A model generated the notes under the pieces. The model saw nothing but the letters and a program-made list of their open reading frames with translations, was not told where the DNA came from and made no database searches. A stretch of 64,000 nucleotides of DNA from Zizania palustris (taxonomy: Eukaryota; Streptophyta; Magnoliopsida; Poales; Poaceae): contig JAAALK010000289.1 in the NCBI GenBank assembly GCA_019279435.1, positions 34,291,067-34,355,066 on the forward strand. Direction: 5' to 3'. This document shows, one piece after another, positions 1 to 11,800 of this stretch (position 1 is its first letter; every line of letters starts with the position of its first letter). The position numbers and the translations under genes were made by a program.

Positions 1-728
1 TGAAGAAAATGTCATTTTAATCTCCGGATTGCAGTTTAACATCTGTTTGGCGATGTACTTGTACATTCTTCACATCTTGATATGTACTCTATATTGTGTC
101 CTCTTTTATGTCATAATATTACATTTTGTTCCATAGAATACTTACTACATTCTTACTGCAATTTCCTGTATTTTCCCTACCACTCATTCAAACTCATGTC
201 CCTACATAATTCTATGTTTCAATTTCATTGACATGTTTTCTGCTATGTCCCTTGCATCAGGGCATACTTCTAGTAAGAAATACTACAACAGTTTATTTAC
301 ATGGATTCCTAGCATTTCTTACTAGGCTCCTGCTGCTCGGTAGTGAATTCTGTACTCACAATTGCAGTTTGTTTACAGAAAAACTAAGGAATCTAGACAC
401 CAACTTGTTCCCTCGCCAAATCAACTCCTTGCAGTAAAGGTAAAATATCATTATGGATCCCATTGTTTCTTGTGTGTAGAGCTTTTACTGTTTAATTTGC
501 AAGACTTGTGAGAGTAAAAAGCATAATTAAACTTATGTTTGCAAAGAAATCATGAATTTAGAATCGCTTAAATTGCTTGCCAGGACATTTGGCATTGTGA
601 GTTTAATTTGGTATTGTGAGTTTAAAGCTGAAAATTTGGCATTGAGGTTTGTATTTTGTTGGATGATCACTATGATTGGCTTGATTCTTGTCAATCGAGA
701 ACTAAAATATATCTTTCTTGTTGCAGGC

Positions 729-1857
729 ATGGATCAGGTTGTAAGCTCAAGTATTATGCGTGGAAGAGGTAAAAATAAAAGGATTTGGACTTGTTATGAA
801 GATGACGAGCTTGTCAAGGCACTATATGAGATATCTTTAGATCCAAAGTGGAAAGCAGAAGGGGGTTTTAAAAATGCATATTGCCAAGTTTTGGAGAGTA
901 TACTTGCAAAAAAACTGCCTGGTTGTGGTCTTACTGCTATACCCCACATCGAGTTAAGGGTGAGACACTTCAGGACCAAATATGGGGCGCTCGAGGTAAT
1001 GCTAGGAAAGAGTGGTTTCGCATGGGATGACACTAGGAAGATGTTGCAGTGTGAGAAGCAACAATATGATGACCATTGTAAAGTAAGTAGATCTTTTATA
1101 TACACATTTCATAATAAAATTGCTTCATCACAAGTACATGTAGTTACTAAGTTGGTTTACATTAGCTGCAATCCAAAGTGGCATGGATAACTTCTGCTTT
1201 CTGTTATTAAGTTGATTTACATTCTCATTAATCTCTATTTTCATTTTACAGAAAAATCATGAGGCGAAAGGCTTGTATGGTATTGCATTTCCTTACTACG
1301 ATACATTAGCTGCAATATACGGAAGAGATATAGCCACAGGAGAAGGAGCGGAAGGGGTTGCTGAAGCGGTGTCAAATATGGAGAAGAAGATTGCTCTTGA
1401 AGACGTGCGGGATCAAGATGATGTAGAAGAGAGAGCATGTATAGAAACACCTCGAAGGAGTGTTGATTCAACGTCTTCATGCTCTAAGAAGTGTAAGAAA
1501 GACAATGTCAAGTTAAAGGATAGCTCATCGGGCGATCGGTTCTTGGATATGTTTGTGGATGTTCAAGGCGAATTGAAGAGTGTTTGTAAGCATATGGGTA
1601 CAATGGCAGAATCTATGATGCGTGAGGCTGAGGTTCAAGAGAAGATAGTCAGTGAAGAGGACACACAACAAAAATTGCAGAATAGAGCTATCCTTGAGCT
1701 GCAGAAACTTGGGTTTACTGGCACTGAAGTTGTCAATGCTGCATTGGTATTTGTGAAAGTGCCAGATCAGATGCGTATGCTTCTAGCGCTTCCTGACTCT
1801 CTAAGAAGGGAATACATACTAAAAATGCTCGCTGGTAAGTTTGTAGATATTGTTTAA
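729..1857 (+). CDS. Myb/SANT-like DNA-binding domain protein, two exons
   Basis: Exon 1 runs 729-1082 and exon 2 runs 1252-1857, joined over a GT-AG intron (AAA|gtaagt ... ttttacag|AAA) that keeps the frame and gives about 319 residues. The start is the first ATG after a 3'-splice-like TTGCAG at 721-726, so an untranslated upstream exon is possible. Residues about 18-115 form a Myb/SANT-like domain (Myb_DNA-bind_3 type) with the spaced aromatic motifs RIWTCYEDDELV, DPKWK, LRVRHFRTKY and GFAWDDTRKML. The middle is acidic and Ser/Lys-rich. The C-terminal 80 residues are helical and Glu/Gln-rich, ending near LPDSLRREYILKML. This architecture is typical of the DNA-binding companion protein of PIF/Harbinger transposons, which recruits transposase to element ends, and of domesticated relatives. 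A GTAAGT at 1832 may splice to a further short exon, so the last six codons are uncertain. Confidence 0.7.
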
Positions 1858-2079
1858 TGTTGTCACTATTAATTGCTTGGGGCTAAGTTTGTCTTAAAAT
1901 TATTAGATGAAGCAAAGAGAAGTTGATGGACAGGTAGGGTGAGGGGGAAGACTAAGAAGAAGACGAGTGTTGGTGACAATGATGGTATGAAAAAAGATGA
2001 TGAATAAGAAAAGAAGCTATAACTAGTTTTCAATGTTGGAGTATGGATGATGTTGTTATGGAGATGTTTCATTTGGACA

Positions 2080-2235
2080 TATTTTTGTAATGGATGATGT
2101 TATGGATGATGTTATTGATTATGTTATGGATGATGTTTACTTTTGGAGATGGTTTTTGTTATGGATGATGTTTACTTTTGGACATATTTTTGTTATGGAT
2201 GATGTTAAGGAGATGTTTAATCCGAAGATATTTTT
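2080..2235 (+). repeat. Degenerate tandem repeat, TTATGGATGATGTT units
   Basis: The word TTATGGATGATG and variants recur about seven times, interspersed with TTTACTTTTGGA(C/G)AT. This is low-complexity, minisatellite-like DNA in the 3' flank of the Myb-like gene. No coding role is visible. Confidence 0.7.
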
Positions 2236-2515
2236 GTTATGTTGATGTTGGTATGGAGATGTTTAATTTTTAGAGATATGTTTAATAAATTCAGAAAGTG
2301 TTACAAAAATCCATTTTTATTTCATTCATTATAAACCAAACGTTGTGATGTAAACAGAATATGTTACACTTATTAACCAAATACTGTAATGTAAATAGAT
2401 TACGTTACACTTGTTAACCAAACAAATTCAGTAATCCATTACATTGTTATCCCTTAACACTGTAATTGATTACATTAACGTTTACGTTACGTTGAACCAA
2501 CCAAACACCACCTAA

Positions 2516-4150
2516 ATGTCACCTCTGAGCAGTTTCCTGAGGCTTCGAATCTTCTTCAATGCCGAAGGGTAGTCTTCGCGTGTTTGGCCTCGTCTAGTCT
2601 CTCACTCGCAACCTTGTACAAACAAGCTCTTACCAATTCTCATCTTGCTCAACAGGGGGTGGTGGCAACGGTCAGAGTGGATAACCCCTAGAGGAAGGTG
2701 TAACGATACTTTGTCGTTAGCCTTATAGAGTGGTAGTTGAGTATGTGAAGCTATAGGTAGGCTAAGATACTAACAAAGGAAATAGTAGAAATACATTAGT
2801 CAATGTAAGTTGAATGATCGTTGAAAGTCGGTACTGTGCTGGTCTTATGCTAGTATCTATTAGAGACGCGAGCCAAGACATAAACGATACCACCAAACCG
2901 ACAAAGGTAGAACCAACTTTCCTCCTCTTTCTTGCAAGTTTTCTTTTTTTTCTTTGGGTGCGGCTTTTTTTTGCACCTTACTGTCTTTTTCTTTTTTCTT
3001 CCTTTTTTAAAGAATAGCAAATGATAAAGTCTTAGTATACACAAAATCTCACTGTAAGATTTCTGAACTTTGTATGATCTAAAACAGAATGTAACCAACC
3101 GAATCTAAAGTTGACTCTAAAAGGAAAATTAAATATCTTATTGTAACCAAAAATATCTAAACTCTCCAATCTGAGTTTACATGTGCGAGATATGATAGTT
3201 TTATTAACACCTGCATAGACTTGCCGAAACCTACTCGAATTCCAATACTCAAATCTGACTCCAACTTGATTTATACTTAAAAACTAAGGGATAAAAACAC
3301 CATAAACACTTGATAAACATACCAAACACGGTGGTGAAAAAGATGACAAGAACTCAAAACTCTAAATGAACTAGACGCTAAGACCAACAACTTGGCACAA
3401 CGATGCAACCGAAAACTCAACAAACCAAAACTAAGTAGTACTAGTAAAAGATACAAATTTGTCTCGGATGAAGGGAAAACTAATATATATGCTCTTTTTT
3501 TGGACTATAGGTAAAAATACGATATAGAGATCTCTCACCGAGCAACGAAAGCTCTCATACCACTTGATGATATGAGGGTGTCTCGATCTTTTGGTGAGAA
3601 GAAGATAAGTAAAATTTGATGGAGCGATGTTGGTGATCCGACTACAACCATCTAGGGATGTTGCGCCATAGAAAATGTTACACCAACTCAAGAGGCGGTC
3701 GCAGCTCGATGGAGGCACGACCAGCCCAACCACAAGGGTAATCCCTACAAGCAATCGATAACTAGCATGAACAAGATGAACAAACACTCAACTCAATACC
3801 AATGGTGGAGTTCTGTAACATTTATCCAGCGAACTAGACGATCACGAGATTTCATGGCAAAATAGCGAGGCTAAACTTCGATCTAAACAAAACTCTCTTA
3901 CAATGGTGGTTCGGCCTCGACTAAATAGGAGAGGAGCAAGGAATTTCGCCCATCAATAAAGGCAAACCAAAATATAATCATAAACTGATTTTGCATGAAC
4001 TAAAATAGGAAAGAATGTACTCTCTTTAGATTTACATTTTAAATAAAAATTTATTTAATTTAAAGCAAAGCCATCTCATGGTTTACATTCTTAGCTCCAA
4101 TATATAAAAAGTAAATCTAATATAGAATGCATGCATCTTTGGTTGTTTAT
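2516..4150 (-). other. Gene-free retroelement debris with a PBS-like site
   Basis: No credible coding sequence is present. On the minus strand, positions 3552-3563 read TGGTATGAGAGC, one base from the tRNA-Met-type primer-binding site TGGTATCAGAGC. It lies next to sequence that could be an LTR end (TGATGATATGAG from 3565 on the plus strand). That would place a minus-strand 5' LTR to its right (about 3565-4150), but its outer end cannot be fixed. A pyrimidine-rich run occupies about 2920-3010. The rest is unassigned. Confidence 0.35.
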
Positions 4151-5585
4151 TGTAAAGCATAAGCATGGTCATATCCTAGTCAGTGATGTCCTCATTAGCG
4201 TGAGGTAACTTGATCCTGAGGGTGTTGTTGAACGTAAAAGAGATGGGCACATGCTACCACTATGGCATAGTTGATGCCAAGGCCGAAGTCTTGATGTGCC
4301 CCACCTTGTGCATGTAATCTCGGTGTTGGTGCTTCGACATGCTGCCCATGGCACCACCTTAGGTGATGGGTAGTACCACATGCTTCTAATAGTCGATTCC
4401 ATCTTCAAGCTTCGGTGGCGGTATCAAGTTTGCCACTAGGATCCATGGAGGCGCTTGGTTTGCTTCGGACCACCTGACGGCCTGAACCAGCTCTAGACGG
4501 GTGGTATGTGGCGCTCAATCAGTAATCCTCAGTCGCTGCTCCGCTCAAGATATTCGCCCCTTAGGGCCAGAATGGATTTACATGAGTTAGTGTTATGACT
4601 CCGATTCTCCACGTGGACGTTATAGAAGAAGGTCCGGCTCTATTCGGAGGGTCCTACAAGGGGATTCAATCCACCTTCGTGGCTTCCGCCCTGGTTTTGT
4701 TGGTACTTAGGGACCCTTGCTGTGACAATGTTAAGTACTTCTGAGCAGAAGTGCTTTCAACTCCGCCTCAAGTCCGTTGGTCGTTGGTCTAGTGGGGCTG
4801 GCCTAGGGGGCTTGGTGCCCTGGTTTTGGGGACTTTGACTTCAAGGACCCGAACCTAAGCGATGACCACGGTTCTTCAGAGTCGTCCTTCTTCTGACTTG
4901 GCATACTCTTTGAAGTACGTCATGAGTTGTGCCATCGAAGATATGGTATTCCGATGAAGTACGTCGACATCCGAAGACGTGGAAAGCCCATTGATCTGGG
5001 ACTTCATGTGGGCGAAACACTGTGAATATTGTTGTAGTGTCTCCTCCAGCTGCTGCTTGACTTGGAAAAGGATTTCAGTGGACATCACAGTGATGGAGGT
5101 CCCTTATAAGTTATTGGTGAACTTCTTTTTCAAGTGCTCCCACGACTTCAGGGAGCTTGGCTTTAGCAACCAGAACCATCGAAGTGCAATTCATTTGTGG
5201 GCAAAAGGGAAACACTTCACTATCGTGTCTCGTTCTCCTCTGCTAGTCTCTATCGTGAGGACATAAGAGCGGGAAAACTCACCAAGGTTTGTGTCTCCAG
5301 AATACTTTGGAAGCTTTGCCACTTGAAAATTCGAGTGGAAGAGCACCCTCTGTAGGTTCGGGTGCAACATTGAACCTTCATCAAATGAGACATTCAGCCA
5401 CTGCTCCTCGGGTTCTTGGTCTTCGGGGTCACTCACGATGACAACTTCATGCGACTTCGGATGGTCTTATAGTGTGCTTTGGCTACGGAGCTGATCAACA
5501 ACGCCTTGATGCCATCGTAGAAGCTCTGCCTTGAGCTGGGCCATCTCGGCAGCCATAGCATTGTAGAAGCTCCCGCTCCCTTTGG
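4150..5585 (-). pseudogene. Ty3/gypsy gag-protease region fragment, broken
   Basis: Read on the minus strand, the segment begins (right end) with an acidic leader DPEDQEPEEQW. It then shows a Ty3/gypsy gag (Retrotrans_gag) domain with LPKYSGDTNLGEFSRSY, DTIVKCFPFA and QVKQQLEETLQQYSQCF. The left part (4150-4420) encodes remnants of the region just before protease, including a degraded match to EITCTRWG and DTLRIKFPH-type motifs seen better at 55.8 kb. Frames are broken by several stops and shifts, so it is dead. Two relatives occur in the window, at 35286-37985 and 55805-56945, both on the minus strand. Element 1 is inserted at its right edge (5586), and the original continuation lies beyond 16887. 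Confidence 0.7.
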
Positions 5586-5590
5586 AATAT
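5586..5590. repeat. Target-site duplication AATAT (left copy, element 1)
   Basis: AATAT at 5586-5590 directly abuts the TGTAACGCC start of the left LTR. The same five bases follow the right LTR at 16883-16887. A 5 bp duplication is what a Ty3/gypsy integrase produces, so these two LTRs bound one insertion. Confidence 0.92.
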
Positions 5591-8500
5591 TGTAACGCCC
5601 AGAATTAATAAATCCGGATCTTTATTGAAATTCCATAGAAAATCAATAAATCAAGACGTTCATCACACGACCGCGCAAAATACGACAAGCATTCATGGTT
5701 CGTAGACCATATTAGTACAAACGTGTTAGAATAAAAGAGAAACTAATACAATAAGGGTCCTAGATGAACGCCTCCTTCCAGTCTCGTCTTGACTGGGTCG
5801 CTACTCCATACCTTCATCCTCCTCGTAGTATACGGGCTCTGGTGGTGTAAGTCAACGGGGGTGAGTACAATCGTACTCAGCAAGCCACCGGATGCAAATA
5901 TAATGCAGAGTAATAACAAGGAAGGTAGTGGCTAATTTTGCAGAAAAACATATTTGTAAAGCAATTAAATGTGATCAAGTTATTATTACAGAAATTTAAA
6001 TATGTGTATGCATCATCTTCTACCTCGAGGGGTACAGTCAACCCACCCTCGCTCAATAGTCCTTACATGCCATGAATAACACAAACTTTCAAGCAATGGT
6101 AAACTAATTGCGAGAAGTCACACAACCCACCCTTGACCGTGGGCTTGGCTTTTCGAAAAGATTTAAAAACTCTGATCAGAGGTGTACCACTGTACCCACA
6201 AGGCACACACTCATCCCACACACCAAAGTGTAACGAGATGACCCATACCACGGGAACTCGTGCCAAAACCTTCCATATGGAACGCTCCAAACTAACAGCA
6301 CCCTCTTATGGGTTTTATATGGTGCCCCGACGCGTCGAGCCAACACCATACCCCCCCTTGAGCCACGTCGGTACAAGTCACCCGCAGGTTGCCCCTTCCC
6401 CCCTCCACTATGGTGCATCGAGTCGGTTTGTTCCATACTTCCGATTAGGACTTACCCATTAGACATGTGGTTAGTACGGAAGTGCTTTGCAACAGATCCC
6501 GTAGACCGGTCCTTATAGTGCCCCGGGTGCGACCAACCAATACCCTAGCTTGCACCCGGAACCCACCATACTTATAACATAGCCAACTCCAACAGAGTCC
6601 AGAGTCGAGAATAACGGGGAAATACATATAGTAGAATCCATCTATGTATGACTCATTATTTTATCCTATAGCAGTTGTGTCGATACATTGGACACTAGCT
6701 AATATAATATTATAGAGTGTCAAGGAGTTTAGGCTCAATAAGCATGGCTTGGGTTTACACACAAGGACGGGGATCTAATAAATATAATGTAGGGCTTGAT
6801 ATTAGACTAATGCAATATTAACCTATGAGTTATAGCGATAATTTATTAAAACATGGGCTCAATTATGATCAAAATGGGGGTTGTGACTTGCCTTGTTCAG
6901 CAAATGGTGATGGTGGAACCTCGGGGTAAAACTCCGGCTCCTCGACGATCTCGTAGTCTTCTTGATACGGAAAAATTAAATAAAACATTCAATAAACAAT
7001 CAAGATATTACAAAACATGAGCATACAAATTTATGGTTTTATCTTTGGGGAATTAAGCCTTTATTATTCTGAAGTTAGATTGAAAAATATTAAAGGTTAA
7101 ATTTTTGGGTTTTCCTGATTTATTTTATGAATTATCAATTTATCCCTAAGGGGTTTTTATTCATTTATTTAATAAGAATATTTTGTGCTAAAGTAACATA
7201 CTGTTTTTATGGCATACATCAGTAGAGAATAAAAAGATGAATTTAACAAAATTTGAATGGTGAAATTTGGAGTTAAAATGAGCAAGTTATGAATTTTCAA
7301 AGTTTAAATAATTTTATGGAATTTTATTTAAACTGAAAAACAGTCTCTGGTCCACGGTGAGCTAGGCCCACGGTGGAGTCACGGACTGTGCGCGTGAAAT
7401 GAATCGATCTGGATCGTTCGATCCAGATCTAAGGGCTAGGCGCGAGGCGAGATCGCTTAAGTGGCCACGGACGACTGTGATGGCTTGATACCCTTTCGGG
7501 TTTGATCGATGGCCCAGATTAAATCCCGAAGGGATTTAACCCGTGCACTCCGATCGTGATTGTGCGGCCAGGATGAAACCTGGCATGACACGCGCGTTAA
7601 GGTTACAGTACCCTTCGTCTCCGGTGATGGCGGGGCTCGGGCGCAGCGGCGACGGCGACGGCGAGGGCCTAGGGGCCTAGCTTTCGGCTGAAATGGAAAG
7701 AGGAGGGGACGGCGGTCATAATCGTACCTGCGAAGGCGGAGGTGGATGTCTGACGGCGACCGGCGACGAGGGTAGACGGCGAGGGCGTTTCAGGTGGATG
7801 GAGGCGACGGTGATCCGGCGGTCCTTACGGCCAACAGAGGGGAGGCCGATGATGGGCGGTCGATGGGGATCCTGACGGTGGCGATGGAGTGGACGGCGGG
7901 GGTATGTGTCGTCGGCGAGCGGCGACCAGAGGTGAAGCCGAGGCAGTGGGCGTCTAGGCGTCGCAAGGCCTCGGTAGTGTGTGGCTAGGGCGGCTAGCGG
8001 TGTGGCGGAGTGCGGTGAGCCGAGAGGGTATTTATATGGTCGTCGGCGGTGGCCAAACAGAAGGACCTTCGCTGGCGAGGGTTCCATTTGTGTGGGCTAG
8101 CTTCCAATTACACGAACGCGCGTCGGCTAAAGGGGGAAAGGGATCGCTGGGGTCGGGGGAAGGGAGTCCGAGGTGGACCCAGGCGGATAGGGCCGACCGG
8201 TGGCGGGGAATGGAAGGATGGTCGCCGGAAAGGAAAGGGGGATCCCCTTCCATCGGAGATGATGGATCTGACAGGTGGGTCCCACGTGTCAGCGGGCGAG
8301 CGGGAAAGGAAAAGGCCAACATACGGGCTCGGGCTGTTAGTGGAGGAGGAAGGCGCTAGCGAGCCTAACGGGTGGGCCAGGCAGAGGCGGGCGCGAGGAG
8401 GAGAGAGGGGGTGCGAGTGCCGACAAGAGGACCCCACATGCCAGCGACGCACGGCTTGGACAGGGCTGGGCTGGAGCAGATTGGGGGTTTGATGCCCAAG

Positions 8501-8776
8501 GTTATTTAAAATGTATTTTTCCATTAAAATAATTTCAGTAAATCATTTATTTGATTAAAGGTTGAATCATTGTTGATAAAAAATTGTAAAAATTCCAAAA
8601 ATTATATCTTGGCCTCTAGATTCCACCATAAATTTTCCAAGTTAAAATTTGATGTATTCCTTCCTGTTTGGCTTTAATAAGGTTCTTTTAGTAGTTTCTT
8701 TAATTTCATAAATCACTTGTATTCCAGAAAATTCATTTTCTTCATTTTATTTATTTTTAATTCTTGGGATGTTACA
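5591..8776 (-). repeat. Element 1 3' LTR (full length, 3186 bp)
   Basis: On the plus strand it starts TGTAACGCCCAG and ends TGGGATGTTACA, so each end carries the short inverted repeat TGTAAC/GTTACA. It includes a GC-rich zone at 7600-8500 and a conserved block at about 6060-6640 that matches the R/U5 side of element 2's LTR, including the palindrome TTTTCGAAAA. Short ORFs inside (for example 6063-6290 minus) recur in the other LTR only because LTRs are copies. Positions 6763-7578 are missing from the partner LTR. Confidence 0.9.
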
Positions 8777-8793
8777 ATCCTATCCCCCTTACA
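8777..8793 (-). other. Polypurine tract of element 1
   Basis: On the minus strand the bases entering the 3' LTR read AAGGGGGATAGGAT. This matches AAGGGGGATAGG at the same place in element 2. It would prime plus-strand DNA synthesis. Confidence 0.8.
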
Positions 8794-8818
8794 GAGAATC
8801 TCGTCCTCGAGATTCGGA

Positions 8819-11800
8819 TCAACCCTCGAATAGCTCTGGATGTTTTGCTTTTAGTTCCTCTTCTTTTCCCATGTAGCTTCCTCTACGGGGTGGTTGCTCC
8901 ACTGGACCTTACAGAAGCGGATTACTCGACTCCTAGTGGTCCTTTCCTTGACTTCTAAGATTCTAACGGGCTTCTCAACATAGGTCAGATCCTCTTGTAT
9001 ATTTAACTGCTGAAAGTCTACTTGCTCTGTCGGGACTCGAAGACACTTCTTTAGCTGTGACACGTGAAACACGTCATGTACCCCAGCCAATGAGGGTGGT
9101 AGCTTTAACTGATAAGCGACCTCGCCTTGACGTCGGACAATGGGGAAAGGTCCAACGTATCGAGGTGCTAATTTCCCTCTCATGTTAAACCTTTGAGTGC
9201 CACGGAGGGGAGTAACTCGGAGGTAAACATGATCTCCCTCTTCAAAGGCTAGATCTCGACGGCGATTGTCCGCATAGATCTTCTGTCGAGATTAGGCTAT
9301 CTTGAGTCTGTCCCTGATGATCCGTACTTTCTCTTCGGCTTCCCGAAGGATGTCCGTTCCAAACACTTGGGATTCACCGGTCTGATCCCAAAGTAGAGGC
9401 GTTCTGCACTTGCGTCCATATAGAGCTTCGAATGGAGACATCTGAAGGCTGGCTTGGTAGCTGTTATTGTAAAAAAACTCGGCATACGACAAACTTTTGT
9501 CCCAAGTTCCTCCAAAGTCCAAGGCACATGCTCGAAGCATATCCTCCAATATCTGATTCACCCTTTCAGTTTGCCTATCTGTCTGAGGGTGGTATGCTGT
9601 GCTGAAGTTTAGTCTTGTCCCCATTTCCTCTTGAAGGTTTTTCCAGAACCGAGACGTGAACTAACTTCCTCTATCGGAGACTATCTTCTTAGGTACACCA
9701 TGAAGGCATACTATGCGGGCCATATACAACTCTGCTAGTTTAGGGCCACTAAAGGTCGTCTTGACGGCTATGAAGTGGGATACATTCGTTAGCCGATCGA
9801 TGATTACCCATATAGAATCATAACCAAGTTGGGTCTTTGGGAGTCCGGTGATGAAGTCCATACCGATCTCTTCCCATTTCCATTCAGGCACTTTAAGTGG
9901 ATGTAATAGCCCTACAGGTCTTTGGTGCTCTGCCTTCACTCGTCGGCAGGTGTCACATTCTGCGATGAACTGAGCAATCTCTTTCTTCATGCTAACCCAC
10001 CAATACCGTTCCTTCAAGTCCTGGTACATCTTTGTACTCTCGGGGTGAATGGAGTACAGTGTGTCATGGGCTTCCCTTAGAATAAGGGTCTTTATCTCCG
10101 GTTTATCGGGCACACAGATCCTGGATCCAAACCATACAGTGCCATTCTCATCCTCTGAAAATCCTGGGGCCTTTCCCTGCCTCACGTTCTTCTTAATTGC
10201 TGCTATGTACGTATCTTCCAATTGAGCTTCACGGATCTACTCGAATAGGACTGGTCGGGCCTCAAGGGTGGCTAGGTAGGCTCTCGTGGTTATCCCGAGG
10301 TTTAATCTTTCCATCTCTATATACAACAAAGGCGCGTGATCCTGAATCACGATGGCGGTGCAATATCCTTTACGACTTAATGCATCAGCCACCACGTTTG
10401 CTTTGCCGGGATGGTAGTGAATGCCTATGTCGTAGTCCTTTATCAACTCTAATCATCGCCTTTGCCCAAGGTTGAGATCCGGCTGTGTGAAGATATACTT
10501 CAAACTCTTGTGGTCTTTAAAAACTTCGCAGCGGTTTCCGACCAAATAGTGCCTCCATATTTTCAGGGCGTGCACTACAGCGACCAACTCTAGATCGTGT
10601 GTAGGGTAGTTTAGCTCATGAGGTCTCAATTGCCGAGAGGCGTACGAGACAACTTTCCCGTCTTGCATAAGAACACATCCCAATCCCTGGCGAGATGCGT
10701 CGCAATAGACATGGAAGTGCTTCCTTATATCTGGTAGGGTCAGTATGGGTGCTGACACCAGCCGTGACTTGAGGGTCCGAAAACATTCCTCGCATTCGGG
10801 AGTCCATTCAAACTTCTCTCCCTTCTGCAACAACTTGGTCATAGGCTTGGCTATCTTGGAGAAATTCTCAATAAACCGTCGGTAGTATCCTGCTAAGCCA
10901 AGGAAACTCCGTATCTCAGATACGTTGGTGGGTGGCAGCCAATCCGTAACTGCTCCCACGGTGGCAAGGTCTACTGCGATACCTTGTGCAGAGATTATGT
11001 GCCCTAGGAACTTCACTTCCATCGTCCAAAATTTACACTTGCTGTACTTGGCATACAACTGATGTTCCCTGAGTTTTCCTAGGGTCAACCGGATGTGGGT
11101 CTCATGCTCTTCTTTGTCCTTGGAATAGATGAGAATGTCATCTATAAACACCACGATAAACTTGTCCAAATATTCCATAAACACCTTATTCATCATATTC
11201 ATTAAGAAGGCCCGGGGCATTGGTCAAACCAAAGGACATGATGGTGCACTCATACAGTCCATAACGGGAGGTGAATGTCGTCTTAGGTATGTCTTCCTCT
11301 CGAATCCTCAGCTGATGATAACCGGAATGTAGGTCGATCTTGGAGAACACCGTGGCTCCTTTCAGCTGATCAAATAGATCATCGATCCTGGGTAGTGGGT
11401 ACTTGTTCTTGATGGTTACCTCATTCAGGGTTCGATAATCTACGCACATACGCTTAGCCTTGTCTTCCTTCTTCTCGACGAAGATGATGGGGGCTCCCCA
11501 TGGGGATGTGCTGGGTCTGATATATCCTTTCTTCTCAAGGTCTTCAAGCTGCTGCTTCATTTTTGCTAGCTCATTGGCGGCCATCCGATATGGTCGCTTA
11601 TAGATGAGAGTGGTTCCGGGTACTAGATCAATCCTGAACTCGATGTCCCTCTTGGGTGGCATCCCTGGTAAATCCTCTGGGAATACGTCCGGGTATTCGC
11701 AGACTACCGGTATTTCTTCCAAGGTAATCTGGTGTAGACGAGGTCTACCGAGCTTCTGACTTGGCATCTGAAAGGTGATGATAGTCCCTTCTTCACTGGT

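Larger units (their letters stand above)
1..2515 (+). mobile_element. Probable PIF/Harbinger-type DNA transposon, 3' part
   Basis: The segment holds a two-exon Myb/SANT-like gene of the kind that accompanies PIF/Harbinger transposases. It ends in an AT-rich zone (about 2330-2515) full of short palindromic words built on GTAAT, GATTAC and ACGTTACG. The right edge reads CCAACCAAACACCACC followed by TAA, which resembles a Harbinger terminus next to a TAA target site. The left end and any DDE transposase lie outside the window, and positions 1-550 show no recognisable coding domain. The class is inferred from the gene family and the terminus. A host gene beside an unrelated element remains possible. 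Confidence 0.45.

Noticed and set aside
6063..6290. 75-codon minus-strand frame, also at 14974-15201
   Set aside because: Inside both LTRs of element 1. The related stretch in element 2 is not open, so nucleotide rather than protein conservation is the better reading.
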